From Maratus speciosus (Eukaryota; Arthropoda; Arachnida; Araneae; Salticidae), in assembly GCA_963932465.1 (NCBI GenBank), contig OZ010786.1:276614411-276678410 (forward strand): DNA of 64,000 bases. The letters are read 5' to 3'. The position numbers and the translations under genes are program-made. Below the pieces are notes generated by a model. That model did no database searches and was not told where the DNA came from. It saw only the letters and a list, made by a program, of their open reading frames with translations. Positions 47,100-59,040 of the stretch are shown piece after piece; the stretch's first letter is position 1, and the number at the start of each line of letters is the position of its first letter.

Positions 47100-49550
47100 C
47101 ATTCAATTTTTCTAGAAACTATATTAGTTTCTGTTTCCATTTATCAGCTGTTCAATCAGAGTCCTCCAAAGTTAATTCTACTGTGCAGAGTCCATTTTAT
47201 AACTTTGCTTCCAGTCTATTTCCCATTTTTTTAGTTATAGCTCTCGTAATGTTTAATAAAGTGTTTATTTTAAACTGCAGCTTACCTCTAGACCTTTTTC
47301 GTCAGTAAGCTCTAACATTCACACCAGAGTGGGCAACGGAACAGCGCGTGACTTCTTAGCGAGCTACGTCTACCCATTTCAGGGTATGAATCGCTGTAAC
47401 GTTTTAATGTGTGTTTTTGTTTTCGAAGATGGTTTTGACGATAGAGAGCTCTAGCTTCTTGGAGCTGTTGAGAACGTGATTTCTCGGAACGATTAGGCCT
47501 TCCCCTTTTGACCTCAATAGGTCTTCTAATTTTTTTCTCTAGCTGATTTATCTTTGTGATAGGTATTCATAGGAAAAATAATAGATTATTGCTAGCTGTT
47601 AAGAAGAGGAAGTAGCACGTCAAAGTGACCTCCTAAGAAACTAATCCCAGCAGATCCCAGTGCGCAACCACATACTCAACTATAGCACATCTGATATCAT
47701 ACGACTAGGCTATGTTACCTAGCACAGAAAAGAAAATGTAGATGAAATAGATACGAACGATCTCCAGATGTAGGAACTACCCGATGAGAACTTTCTTCGC
47801 TGTGATCAAAATATAATATTTCAGTTTTTCCTTTCAAACTTTCTTCGATCAACAATGTCTTTCGTTGGAATATCATACAAATTCGTGTTTCAATCCGTCA
47901 CCGCGTCTTTTCAGCAATTTTGCAGATGCACACTGACATCTAGAATTCAAATTTTACACAATAAAAAACTATGTCGCCAAAATTTGAAATTCAGTTATTC
48001 CTCTTTTCGATATGTAACACTTACAATAAAGTTATTTTTAGAAACAAGTAGGTGAAAGAATTTTACACTAAACATTCAAACCTTCATACTTTCGAATTTA
48101 AAGTAAATCGTAATATTTTTTTTTTATTTAATTGATTTTAGTACACAGTAGATCGAGCACAGCTCGGTAGTTTTTTTAAAATATTTGTTTTGTTTTAGTA
48201 AATGTAGAAATGTGATAGATACTATCCGCAAAGCATCAATAAGTTGCGGAGAATATAGCGGAATTTTCGTTATTGCATCTCCTCTTAAGACGTATCTCCA
48301 CTTAATGCGGACAGTTTCATTTCCCCGTCATAATTTAATTAATGTTAAAGGCATCGTTTATTGCAGTTTTCGGTTAGTACAGATGAAAAATGGCCTCTCT
48401 TGGAAGTCCACTAACGGTTGTTCACTGAATATTCATATCTACCGCTCGTAATCTTAGCACGGTTGAAAGTGCAAAGTCAGAGAAAATGACGTCATAGGGT
48501 GCAAAAGTGATGATGTTTAAATTTTAAATATAAAAATAATTGATTTCTTTTCAATATGTCATTTTTTCGGGGGAGGGAGGAATGTAGAATTTTGATTTTG
48601 AATTCCAAAACGATAATTTGTGTACCTAAAAAATATATTTAAAAAAATTAACATCGAAGGGTAGTTTGTATTGCCATTTTAAAAAATAAACTTTTTTTTT
48701 ACGTATGCGATTATGTTAGTCATATCCTGAGTGCCACTCTCCATGTTTTATAAAAATTGAATTTATTCTTCTTCAACAATTGTTGTCTAGGTCAATAGTT
48801 TGGCAGCAAATGTGAGCCATTTTGTAAATATGAGGTAAGTTTGACAGCAAAATTCTCTTGCTTTTAAAACTGCTGCTAATTTTGCGCCATGGTCTATTGC
48901 CATTGCATCAAACTATAGCGATGTTTAAAATAATATGGTAGTGATGTTAAATATAGCAAAAGTATAAGAGCAGCTATCTATGAAGAAATGTTAGCAGATT
49001 TGCAGAATGTTTATAAAATATTTAAATTCACCAAATTAACATTTGGTAAAATAAATTAATTTTATTTGGGTACTATTTGATTATTCCGTCGGTCTATTTC
49101 GCCAAATTATACAAATTGCCGTATTTTTATTTTAAATAACGAAAAAACAAATAAATTAATAAAACCTTAATGAAACTACAAGTAAAAGTCGAATTAAAAA
49201 TCATTTGATGACGTAACAAACACGTGTATGGTTCTGAATGTCAAGTGAATGCGACATTTACGATCATACATTATTGGCATTTAATCTTATAGTTTGGCGA
49301 TAGTTTTTCGGTCGACGGGATAATCAAGTAGTACCTTTATTTGTTCTAGTCAATTAAAACGAATTTTACTGTTTTCAGGACCCAGCTATTTCATGCGCGA
49401 TTTAGTATAGTTGACAAACCGATGATTTAGTTGACAAACTGCGTTTTATCGTGCTGATAATCAGTGAGCAACAGTATTGGCAAGAATTCCGATTACGGAA
49501 AATAAAAGATTTTCATTTTTTTTTTCGAAATTTCCGAATTTTTTAATTTT
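47100..49550. other. Unassigned stretch
   Basis: Several 60-100 codon frames (47000-47308, 47855-48055, 48185-48451, all +) show no domains, signal peptides or splice logic that I can defend. No repeat pair seen. Confidence 0.4.
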
Positions 49551-49554
49551 TCCT

Positions 49555-49882
49555 TTCTTTGTATCCCAAATACTACCTCCTTACCAAATTTCAAATTTCT
49601 AGGGCTACAGGATGTACCTCAGATTTTTGATGATCAGTGAGTCAGTCAGTGTCGAAAAAGCGAAACTTTGATTTCATATATTTTCTGAACTAGAAAAGAT
49701 AGAAATGCGGAAATTTAAACATTTGCTTCCGCTTGAAGAGTACTTTTAGAAAAACAAAGTTTCAAGTTCCTGGGAAATTCCAGCGAGGGGATATAGGGCT
49801 GTCAAAAGTACCCTGAGTTGCTTCCAGAAAAGGATGCTTACGGCTGTGCTTTCTCGACTTGGCAAGGGCACTGCCGTGCCCC
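49555..49882 (+). repeat. Relative of the 42560 repeat, with terminal hairpin
   Basis: ACCAAATTTCAAATTTCTAG, GATGATCAGTGAGTCAGTCA and a TTTTCTGAACTAGAAAAGAT core. It ends in the hairpin ACGGCTGTGC (49840-49849) with GCACTGCCGT (49868-49877), then GCCCCCAG. Same order of parts as 42560-42913. Confidence 0.5.
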
Positions 49883-49899
49883 CAGATTACACTAAGGAT

Positions 49900-51560
49900 C
49901 AAGACAAAAAAAAAATCCCACTCTTCTACAATTAAAACTGGCCGAATAATCGCTGTTTAAAGTTGAAGCTTTTTTTTTTTTTTTTTTTTTTTTTTGGCTG
50001 CGAAAAGAGGGGTCATTCACAAATTTACTAGAAGTATAGGTAATCGTCAGATATGAAAAAAAATAGCTGAGAGTAAAATTAACATTAAACTATAAATTTG
50101 AAATTTCTTTTCATTTTTAAAGCAAAATATACAACTTGTGGGGGGAAAAAAACACTCAATTTTTGTTCAGAGATATCATGAAAGGAAACGGCTTTATTTC
50201 CTTATAAAATAGAACATATGTTAAAATACAATTATTTTAACCAATCTGAAACTTAATTAATATAATTTAAGACTATCGCAATTTTGTACGATATGACTAC
50301 TTTCAGTTAAAGTACAGATATACGCGAAATAAAAATTCTTCTACTACTTTAAGCTCTTTGTGTGCGATCACTCGAAGCACGCCCCAACTCATCGGTGTTC
50401 GGTTTCAGAAAATTGTTGTAAGTCATGCAATTCAAACTTACATAACTCAGTCAATTTCGGTGTTAGATGAATGGAACTTTTTTTTTTGTCTGAATTGTTA
50501 ATCTAATTGGAAATTTTTAATCAATATTACTTATAGGACTGGGGCACTGTATAAAAATTTAAATTTCGTAATTTTTAAAGAAATGTTTTTATTGACTTAA
50601 ATCGCTTTTTAAATACTTCTTTAACTTATTAAAAATTTTTTTGTAACTGGAACCATATGTATATGACTGAAGATTTAGGAATTAGCCATTGGACACCGTT
50701 CAGAGTGAAAAAAAAACAGTTTTTTTTTGTGCAATTGGAATAGATAAAGGCTCTGTTACCAATTGTTATATTTCATAAGCGCAATGATATTCAAATCACT
50801 TACCACACTTCACCTGAACGAATTTTTTTAATAATATATTAATAAAATTCGACGTTGAGCCACTTTTGCAAAGCAGATATAGAGAGAGTAATTTTGTTTA
50901 AAACAGAAGATTTTAAATTTGTAAAGTAAATATATTAATGTATCACACAACATTTCATTTCAATATTCTCTTTTTTCGTTGTTTGATTCAAAAAGGATTC
51001 ATTTATTAACATTTGATTATTGATTAGCTGAAACATTTTTATTTTGAAAATTGTTAAAATTTAAAAGTTAGATTTAACACGAAATATATTCATTCATCAA
51101 TTTACGTTTATGCAACCATGTCAAGAGACGTATTTTGTGTTTTCGCTACATTCGCTACTTAGAAAGTTTAAAGTCACGTACATGCATGTGAATTGATCTT
51201 CTTAATAAAGCGTTCCTATCCTATAATGTATTCAAAACCTTTTAAACATTTGCCATTTTAGTGCTTTAAAACTGAATCACATATAAATATACAAAGTAGC
51301 TGAATTTTTCATCCCAGTATTTTTGGTCGGATTTTATATAAATGGATATTATCGAAAACATACGTGCTTCTTGTGTTTGTCGAACAGACAATAGAAGCCC
51401 GTTCTAATTATTTTATGTCGCTATTAACGAAAAAAGGAAACTATTTACAAAGAATCACTATTAAACAAAAACAATTATTACGTCTTGCAATAAACCGTTA
51501 CTCAGCGCTTGAGTAAAATGATTGAATTCACATTCTTACTTTCTGATTTTATTTACTCTT
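49900..51560. other. Unassigned stretch; inverse repeat inside
   Basis: 50535-50712 is the inverse copy of 45278-45465. T run at 49972-49995. No gene seen. Confidence 0.45.
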
Positions 51561-51563
51561 TTT

Positions 51564-52412
51564 AACACTTTCCGACAAAGTAGAAAAGTGTTTATGCATT
51601 CGGTTTGTCTGGCCGTCTGTCAGTCTGGCCATGCTCTAACTCCCGTAAATAGACTCGGATTTTCACGAAATTGATGAAGGTTATTTACGGTTACCAAAGC
51701 ATGTCTGGTATTGTATATGAAGTATATAGGATTAATAGTTCAATTACACGGTCACTCAAAAGTATTCCATTATATTATGGTATATGGGGAAAAATCGTTT
51801 GCAGAGTCTTTTAATGGCATTACGCTATTTCGGATGTATTGAAACTGATATAACTTACTGAATTTCACTACGATCACGTTAGAACAGGGCGTTCATGGCA
51901 TGTTTTATTCATTTACAGGGACACACAAAAGAAATCGTTTACAGTACTGTCATTGAGTAACATTTGCTGGAGTGTCCGGCTTAAAATTCGGTGTGCGCTT
52001 TTAAATTTAATTAATTTTCTGTATGTTACTCGTCATACATATCATTCTATATATCATATACAGGGCTGCACAAAAGTATTCACGTACCATTCTCCTTATT
52101 AGAGGAAATTGCTGAAGGGAACTTTTCAACTGAAGTATATGTATCTCTTAAGTAAACAAAATTTTGGCATGCATGTAGTTTATAGACACAAATCTATATA
52201 TCCTATACGGGGCTGCTAAAAAATTCGGTTAATTTTCCGATTGTAGATAGCAACAGCTGATATTGCGTTTTGAAATGTGTTATGTTCAATATGGTTGAAT
52301 TTGACGTAATATTTTAATTTTTTAAATGGTGCAGTTTTGTTAAATTATTCTTAATGTGCTGGAAAGGGTTTCATAATCTATGCTTGATGCATGATTTTTT
52401 CTTTCTTGTTTT
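51564..52412 (+). repeat. CAGGG-module composite repeat, compact copy
   Basis: Complete ends in 849 bp. Hairpin AACACTTTCCGAC...GAAAAGTGTT (51564-51592); leader CGGTTTGTCTGGCCGTCTGT; core CTAACTCCCGTAAATAGACT and CGGATTTTCACGAAATTGAT; modules ACACGGTCACTCAAAAG (51747), ACAGGGACACACAAAAG (51916), ACAGGGCTGCACAAAAG (52062) and ACGGGGCTGCTAAAAAA (52207). The right end holds a single arm CTGGAAAGGGTTTCATAATC and the tail TTTTTTCTTTCTTGTTTTT. Confidence 0.7.
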
Positions 52413-53118
52413 TCTGATCCCGAGCGATATGCTTTGAAATCCGAGGCCGATACTGAAAGTACGCAGTAGAAAATTGTTAAAAGTATTTTAAAATTGTTTC
52501 AAGATGAATTTTCTCATTTAAAATCTCTTACATATAAAAAAGTATTAATCCCAAATACTCCCTCATGAAAACGCTTTGGGATTTTCATGTCCCTGAAAAT
52601 CTGCATAAAATATCAAATTTGCTATTTATACCAAAAAATTAGCACAAATATCAATAGTAACAATTCTTATTCATTTAAAATATCGTTGGCGTCTCGTAAA
52701 ATATCGTCACGACAGAAAGACATATGTTCTGTTTTCCAGTTTTTCTATAAAAAAAAAAGACAGGGAGGATCCCATGGCTTTTTTATGTTACTCACACTGA
52801 GCATGCCAAGGTATCAGATTCAGATGCAGATTATTTCTACTTACATCCCATCCATAACATTTCAATTTTCTTACAAACTAATTTTTAAAAGATTGTAAAC
52901 CATTTTGAAAAACTTTGACTACGTTCTTGTTTCTCAAAGAGCGTTATTTTTTCGAATTTATGAATAGATCAAATGTTTGTACACCAATATAACAAAGAAT
53001 TTGTGGTTTACTCACGTCTTATTTATTTAAATTTTGATGAAATGTTCTCTTTGAATTAAATATACATATAGAAAACTCTATATATCAAGTTGAAACGTCA
53101 CATTCATCTTAATAAACC
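52413..53118. other. Unassigned stretch
   Basis: A 103-codon frame (52587-52898, +) has no recognisable features. Nothing else seen. Confidence 0.4.
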
Positions 53119-53434
53119 AAATAAACATCGTGGATACATGATTCACAATTCATTTATTACTAAACAGGTGTAAATATATAAAAGTTTTAAAACATTAAAT
53201 CTATTCAAGATGTTAAAAAAGAGATGTCAGATTATGTCAAATTCCTGAACGCTTTCAGCTAATCAATCCCCTGGTGATGGCCAATGTTTAACTGAAAGCG
53301 CTCGGGAATTTTAGACATGATCTGACATCAGTGTTTTAACATCTTAAATAATTTTAATGTTTTAAAGACTTTTATATATTTACACCTATTTAGTAATAAA
53401 TGAATTATGAATCATGTATTCACGTTGTTTATTT
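53119..53434. repeat. 316-bp near-palindrome
   Basis: AATAAACATCGTGGATACAT at the left pairs with ATGTATTCACGTTGTTTATT at the right, and similarity runs nearly to the centre (GATGTTAAAA and TTTTAACATC; CTGAACGCTTTCAG and CTGAAAGCGCTCGG). The loop is only about 20 nt at 53266-53287. A transcript would fold into one long hairpin. Probably a MITE without spacer. Confidence 0.8.
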
Positions 53435-53962
53435 TCTCTTTTAGTCCGAGGATGGGCTTTTCTCATCTCTAGAATTTACATCTTAATTGTTCAACTATAT
53501 TCCAAAAATATCTATCATAAAAAAATTCACTGTCTCCCCTAGTGTTGCCATCTTAGCACATTAAAAGAAACAACAACAAAAAGAGAAACTAGTGGTAGTT
53601 TATTGTGCAAATTAACCTGCATGTACATATTTATCTTGAGCTTTTTGCAATTTTTTGCAGCTTTGAATGCATAGCGCCATTTATAGGCAAAGTTTTTAAC
53701 TAGTTTTTTAATCTTCTTAAATAAAACGTTCTATTATGACAAAATATTTTGATCAAACCGCACTGTCGTCCGCCATTTATTTGATATTTTATTGAATTTT
53801 AAAATTCGTCAAGGATTTTTGACCTAACCTGTATTTAAAGTATATTGCAGGACATGGATGGAGGGAAAATAGCAAGAATCGCAACTCGCCCAAATTTGAT
53901 CAAACGTATGTAAACTAAAATAATTTTTTAACTAAAACAGGAACTAAAACTAAAACAGGTTG

Positions 53963-53997
53963 ACGAGCGTAGCTCGTAGGGGGCAGAGCCCCCTAGT
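53963..53997 (+). other. Helitron-like 3' terminus
   Basis: Two stacked hairpins (ACGAGC-GTA-GCTCGT at 53963-53977, then GGGGGC-AGA-GCCCCC) are followed immediately by CTAG and a T. Helitrons end in a hairpin plus CTRR before a host T, so this is a good structural match. The 5' TC end was not located. Upstream to about 53840 may belong to the element. Confidence 0.5.
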
Positions 53998-54149
53998 AAA
54001 TTACAAAAAAGCGTCATCTGTGGACATCATGGTTACAAACAATGCGCAATGAAACCTGCGCAATGATAAAATGCACTAATAATTTATTTTGATGATCAGG
54101 TAAAATACAGACATGATGTTGAACAGTCCAAGCGCGGCAACTGCAAAAA

Positions 54150-54845
54150 AACTGATTCATTAATTAAAGGCTGAAAGTATTATCACAGTCAAGCGAAAGT
54201 GATAAAATTGCCTGGACAAAGAGCGTAGTGAAAATAGACTAACTGCACTTATGGTGTGAATTTCAATCGGTTACTTAGTTATTAACTAAAAGATGAAATC
54301 AGTACTAAAATAAAGATCTTACAATTCTCTTTTTAAAAACATAAGGTTGCCTTTTAAAATGTGGGTACGACCAGTTGAAACCCTCTGAAAATTAAGGCTA
54401 TTTTTTGACACTTCCTCAGTTCATTAATCAAAAGATTATACCAACGACAAAATGTGGACCTTACTTATCTCTCTTGAAATGTATAGAGTTGCTTTTTTGA
54501 AATTGCGGTGCAAATATTTGAAATCCTCTAATATCGGAGCGTATTTAGAGCAACTAAGTAGTTCATTAATTAAAAGCTGAATCCAATGCTAACACACAGA
54601 ACTTAAAAGCTTCTACTAAAATATATAAGGGTACCTGTGAAATCACGATGCAACTAGTGGCAACTCTCCAAAATTTAAGGCAATTTTTGGTCACATGCTT
54701 AGTTCATTAATTAAAATATGAAACCAGTGCTAAAATATAGACTTTACAATTCTCTATTAAATAATACTCGTATGTAATTGCTTGCTCAAATATTAGTACT
54801 ACCAGTATCAGTCTTCCAAAAATGTCCAAAAAACCCTAATACATG
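54150..54845. repeat. Tandem repeat, ~143 bp x 5, diverged
   Basis: TTAGTTCATTAATTAAAAGA-like unit starts at about 54155, 54275, 54417, 54563 and 54703. Each continues GAAACCAGTGCTAAAATA, TTACAATTCTC and a GGCAATTTTTGGxCAC end. Substitutions and indels are frequent. Non-coding. Confidence 0.75.
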
Positions 54846-56005
54846 GAGGGTTATCACTGGTTGTACCTAGTTTATAATAGGCAGAATTTGAAAATTTTTA
54901 TTTCAGTACTGATATCATTTTTTAATTAAAGAACATAGTAAGAAATAAAATTCACACCGGAAGTTATCTTATATATCTACTCTGTATCCGCTTTGACTAG
55001 GCAACCCCATTCCCTTTGCTTTGTAGTAAATATATATATATATATATATTAATTTTAAGCTTTTAATAAATGAGTTTAATTTCTTGAAGTTTACGCTTGG
55101 AGAAAAAGAAGTCAGTTGGTTATCAAAACTTTCTTTTTCTGTTTTAAACACTTAATCCAAAAACCATTCCTTTTTTTTTTTTTTTGGAAAACTGAGCTCT
55201 GAAAATGTACATGTATTGGAAAACGACGTATTTCATGCATGTGTTTTAAAAAAATTTAAAATACTCATTAAATGTAAATGACTGTCTTTTGGCGTATCTC
55301 TGGGCGTCAATTTCAGAATTTCCTCTTTTCATTTCATCGTACTTCTGTTCAACTACGCAGTATGGAAAAGTCAAAACCATTCCTGTCATGACCGTACTGA
55401 ATTTATTTTCTGATCATTTGTGATGTAAATCGGAGAAAATTCAATTTCTACCAGGTCTTTTATGTCTGAATTATTTGGATTAATATTTCATCAGGAGAAT
55501 AAATGGAATTTGAAAGCACTACGTTTATTTTCGGATCTAGAAATTGATTTTGCGCGGTTGGCGAAAATTATTTCTAGAATAGATCCACATTTTTTTTTTC
55601 TTTTCAAGAAAAATATGCTTCGTAAATTAGATCTAACCGAATTCGTGAGACATTTCTTTCATGAAAAATTAAATTTAATACGAAATGAAATACTACTGTG
55701 TGATTAGATTCAATTATTGAAGGACTTTTAGTGTAAATTTCTATACGTTTAAAATTTGCTATTTAGAAATTTACAGAACAAATTTATAATAAGCAGATTT
55801 GATTATACATATAAGCACTGCAATTTGTTTAGAAGTACGCGTAACCCAAAACATTTGTAAATCTAATGGGCTAAAATAAAAAAAAATCAACTTTTTTAAT
55901 GCCTATAAAATAAGCTTTCAAGGTATTGCTGGTATTTATAAAATTCGTTTTATTGTGTAGAGTTTGTTGAGATCAGAGATGTTTATATTTAAGTTCACAA
56001 TGAGT
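54846..56005. other. Unassigned stretch
   Basis: (TA)n at 55030-55050. An 81-codon frame (55462-55707, +) begins MSELFGLIFHQENKW and has no recognisable domain. No gene claimed. Confidence 0.4.
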
Positions 56006-56009
56006 TTTA

Positions 56010-56500
56010 TTACTTTCGAACACAGTTGAAAATTGTTTATGACTTCGGTTTGCCTACCTATCGTTTGGCCGTGCCATAACTCTCGTAAATACACCAGTTT
56101 GCTATGTTATTTATATATGTTATTCAAGTTTAGTACGGTAAATTTGCTTTTAAAAGTGGAATGTTTTGCATTTACTGTTCGTTTACATATACACTCAAAA
56201 GAATCCCTTTACGTTATGGTGTAAAGGAAAAATCTTTGTAGTTTACTTTAAAGATGTTACTTTTTTAAAACATAATGAAATTGGTATGCATTTTAGAGGT
56301 GCTCGAGAACAATGCTTTCTTTCGTTCAAGGAGTGTTTTCATTGTTGTTGTAATTATTTATAATTAAATTATACTCCCATACAAAAGAACCCGGTTAAAT
56401 ATTATTCCACAGGGAAAACTTGTTTGTAGCATATTTTACTGATGTTCCACCATTTAAAACATAATGAAATTTTTACACATTATTGAGGTGCACGTTCTTG
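56010..56500 (+). repeat. CAGGG-module composite repeat, highly decayed
   Basis: A head remnant (GAACACAGTTGAAAATTGTT, 56019-56038), leader CGGTTTGCCTACCTATCG, core CATAACTCTCGTAAATACAC and two faint modules (near 56190 and 56375, ACxCAAAAGAATCC). Lacks a recognisable tail. Confidence 0.45.
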
Positions 56501-57170
56501 TTTTAGAAAAAAAATTACATATATGTAAAGATAACCTTTAATACCCTTTCAGAATCTTTGAATATATCTGGCTAATTGCCCTATTTCTTTATTTAATCAT
56601 ATCATATTCTGAGATATGGTTTTCTGTTTTCTGTTTCCTTTTCTTTAATTTATATAGTCTTTTCTTTATTTGTTTAATTTTATTTTTTTTAATCCTTCGT
56701 GTATTTATATTTCCCTTTCTCAAAAATCTTGTAAAGAAAATTGCTTTATTTTCTGTTCCAAGAAAGCAAACGTGGGCTTTTGGTGATGCTTTTAGAGTGA
56801 CATTACTGTGTTTGTCTCTCCAATCATTGTTTTCTAATTGCGTCATCTCTTCACACTTTTATCAGCAGTATGATTTTGAATAAAATTAGTGGGGGCTTTA
56901 TACAGTAAGCATATCAGCGTCTGTTTTATTAAAATATCTGCAAGAGATATGAAAAGGTCATATGTCTATACATGATCTGGTATTATATACTTTTTATATA
57001 CTACGTAAATATTAAATTTAAACAAAGATAATAATTAATTGCATGGACGATAAAGTCCAATAGGTAATAGGAGAGGTTCAAACGGTGACTTGAATTGCTA
57101 TAGACCAAACATGCAATACCTTACTCTGGTATTGAGGTTATTAATTGTAACAAAAATATAGAAGGCTTTT

Positions 57171-57294
57171 AGGTAGCTTTCATTACAAAAAGCTACCTAT
57201 TGCAGCCGTTCGGAGGAAAGCGATTTCAAAAAATTTTGGTATATTTTCATCGATCTTGACCCCTAGACCCCGAAACCACCCTCCGTTCAAAAGT

Positions 57295-57328
<34 letters not shown>

Positions 57329-58206
57329 ATATATATATATATATCTGACCTTTGTCATACTGTAACTCTCGAATTTATGAACCGATTTGGATGTAATTCG
57401 GTATGTACATAGTACATACTAATGTCTCGACCGAGTTCGTTGGCCAGCTTCATCCGCCATTTTGTTTCAAAATGGCGGCCATTTAAATTTTTTTTTAAAA
57501 TTTGAAATTTGAAATGTGGTACCAAAGAATTGAAAATGGAAAAATATTTTTTTCTTATGTATTTGACCTTTATACAAAGATTCCGGAGCAGTTTTTTTTT
57601 CGTCTATATCTTAAAAAATGGCTGAGTTATAGCATTTTGAATTTCTAGCGTGGCTGACATTTTGAAACGTCCTGAATTTCGTCACGCGATAAAAGGCGTA
57701 TTTATGAACCGATTTGGATGTAACTTCGTCTGTACATAGTACATATCAATGTCTCGACCGAGTTCAATGGCCAGTTTCATCCGCCATCTTGTTTAAAAAT
57801 GGCAGCCATTTAAATTTTTAAGAAAAATTTAAATTTGAAATGTGGTACCAAAAAATTGAAAATTGAAAAAATATTTTTTTTCTTATGTATTTGACCTTGA
57901 TACAAAGATTCAGGAGCAGTTTTTGTTTCGTCTATATCTTAAAAAATGGCTGAGTTATACCATTTTGAATTTCTAGCGTGGCTGACATTTTGAAACGTCC
58001 TGATATTTGTCACGTGATAAAAGGCGTATTTATGAACCGATTTGAATGTACCTTGGTGTGTACATAGTACATACAAATATCTCAACCGAGTTCGTTGGCC
58101 ATCTTCATCCGCCATCTTGTTTCAAAATGGCGGCCATTTAAAAAAATTTAAAAAATTTAAAATTTAAAATGAGATACCAAAAAATTGGAAAAAGAAAAAG
58201 ATTTTT
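57171..58206 (+). repeat. 327-bp-unit composite element 1
   Basis: Hairpin head AGGTAGCTTT...AAAAGCTACCT (57171-57198); leader with TTGCAGCCGTTCGGAGGAAA and GAAACCACCCTCCGTTCAAA; (TA)n 57297-57344; then units whose TATGAACCGATTT lies at 57376, 57703 and 58031. The third unit is cut at about 58206 by the next head. Confidence 0.85.
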
Positions 58207-58330
58207 AGGTAGCTTTCTTTACAAAAAAGCTACCTATTGCAGCCGTTCGGAGGAAAGCCATTTCAAAAAATTTTGGTATATTTTCATCGATCATGACCCC
58301 CAGACCCCGAAACCACCCTCCGTTCAAAAT

Positions 58331-58366
<36 letters not shown>

Positions 58367-58983
58367 GACCTATGTCACACTGTAACTCCCGTAATTATGA
58401 ACCGATTTCGATGTAATTCGGTGTGTACATAGTACATACCAATGTCTCGACCGAGTTCGTTGGCCAGCTTCATCCGCCGTTTTGTTTCAAAATGGCGGCC
58501 ATTTAAAAGTTTTAAAAAATTTTAAAACTTGAAATGTGGTACCAAAAAATTAAAAATGGAAAAATATTTTTTTCTTATGTATTTGACCTTTATACAAAGA
58601 TTCCGGAGCAGTTTTTGTTTCGTCTATATCTTAAAAAATGGCTGAGTTATAGCATTTTGAATTTCTAGCGTGGCTGACATTTTGAAACGTCCAGAATTTT
58701 GTCACGCGATAAAAGGCGTATTTATGAACCGATTTGGATGTAATTCAGTGTGTACATAGTACATACCAATTTCTCGACCGAGTTCGTTGGCCAGCTTCAT
58801 CCGCCGTTTTGTTTCAAAATGGCGGCCATTTAAAAATTTTAAAAAAATTTTAAACTTGAAATGTGGTACCAAAAATTTAAAAATGGAAAAATATTTTTTT
58901 CTTATGTATTTGACCTTTATACAAAGATTCCGGATCAGTTTTTGTTTCGTCTATATCTTAAAAAATGGCTGAGTTATAGCATT
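58207..58983 (+). repeat. 327-bp-unit composite element 2
   Basis: Head 58207-58235, leader, (TA)n 58332-58362, then one full unit and one unit cut at GAGTTATAGCATTTT (58983). AACCGATTT cores lie at 58397 and 58723. Confidence 0.85.
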
Positions 58984-59040
58984 TTAGGTAGCTTTCTTTA
59001 CAAAAAGTCCTTCCGGCCAGTGCCGGGAGGAAGAGGTAGC
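58984..59040. other. Rearranged head/tail junction
   Basis: It starts as a normal head (AGGTAGCTTTCTTTACAAAA) and then switches to TCCTTCCGGCCAGTGCCGGG, AGGA, a second hairpin, and reaches AGGTAGCTTTCATATTCC, which is the single terminal arm of element 3 in reverse. Confidence 0.55.

Noticed and set aside
48185..48451. 88-codon frame with several cysteines
   Set aside because: No signal peptide, no Cys spacing pattern I recognise, no splice or promoter support.
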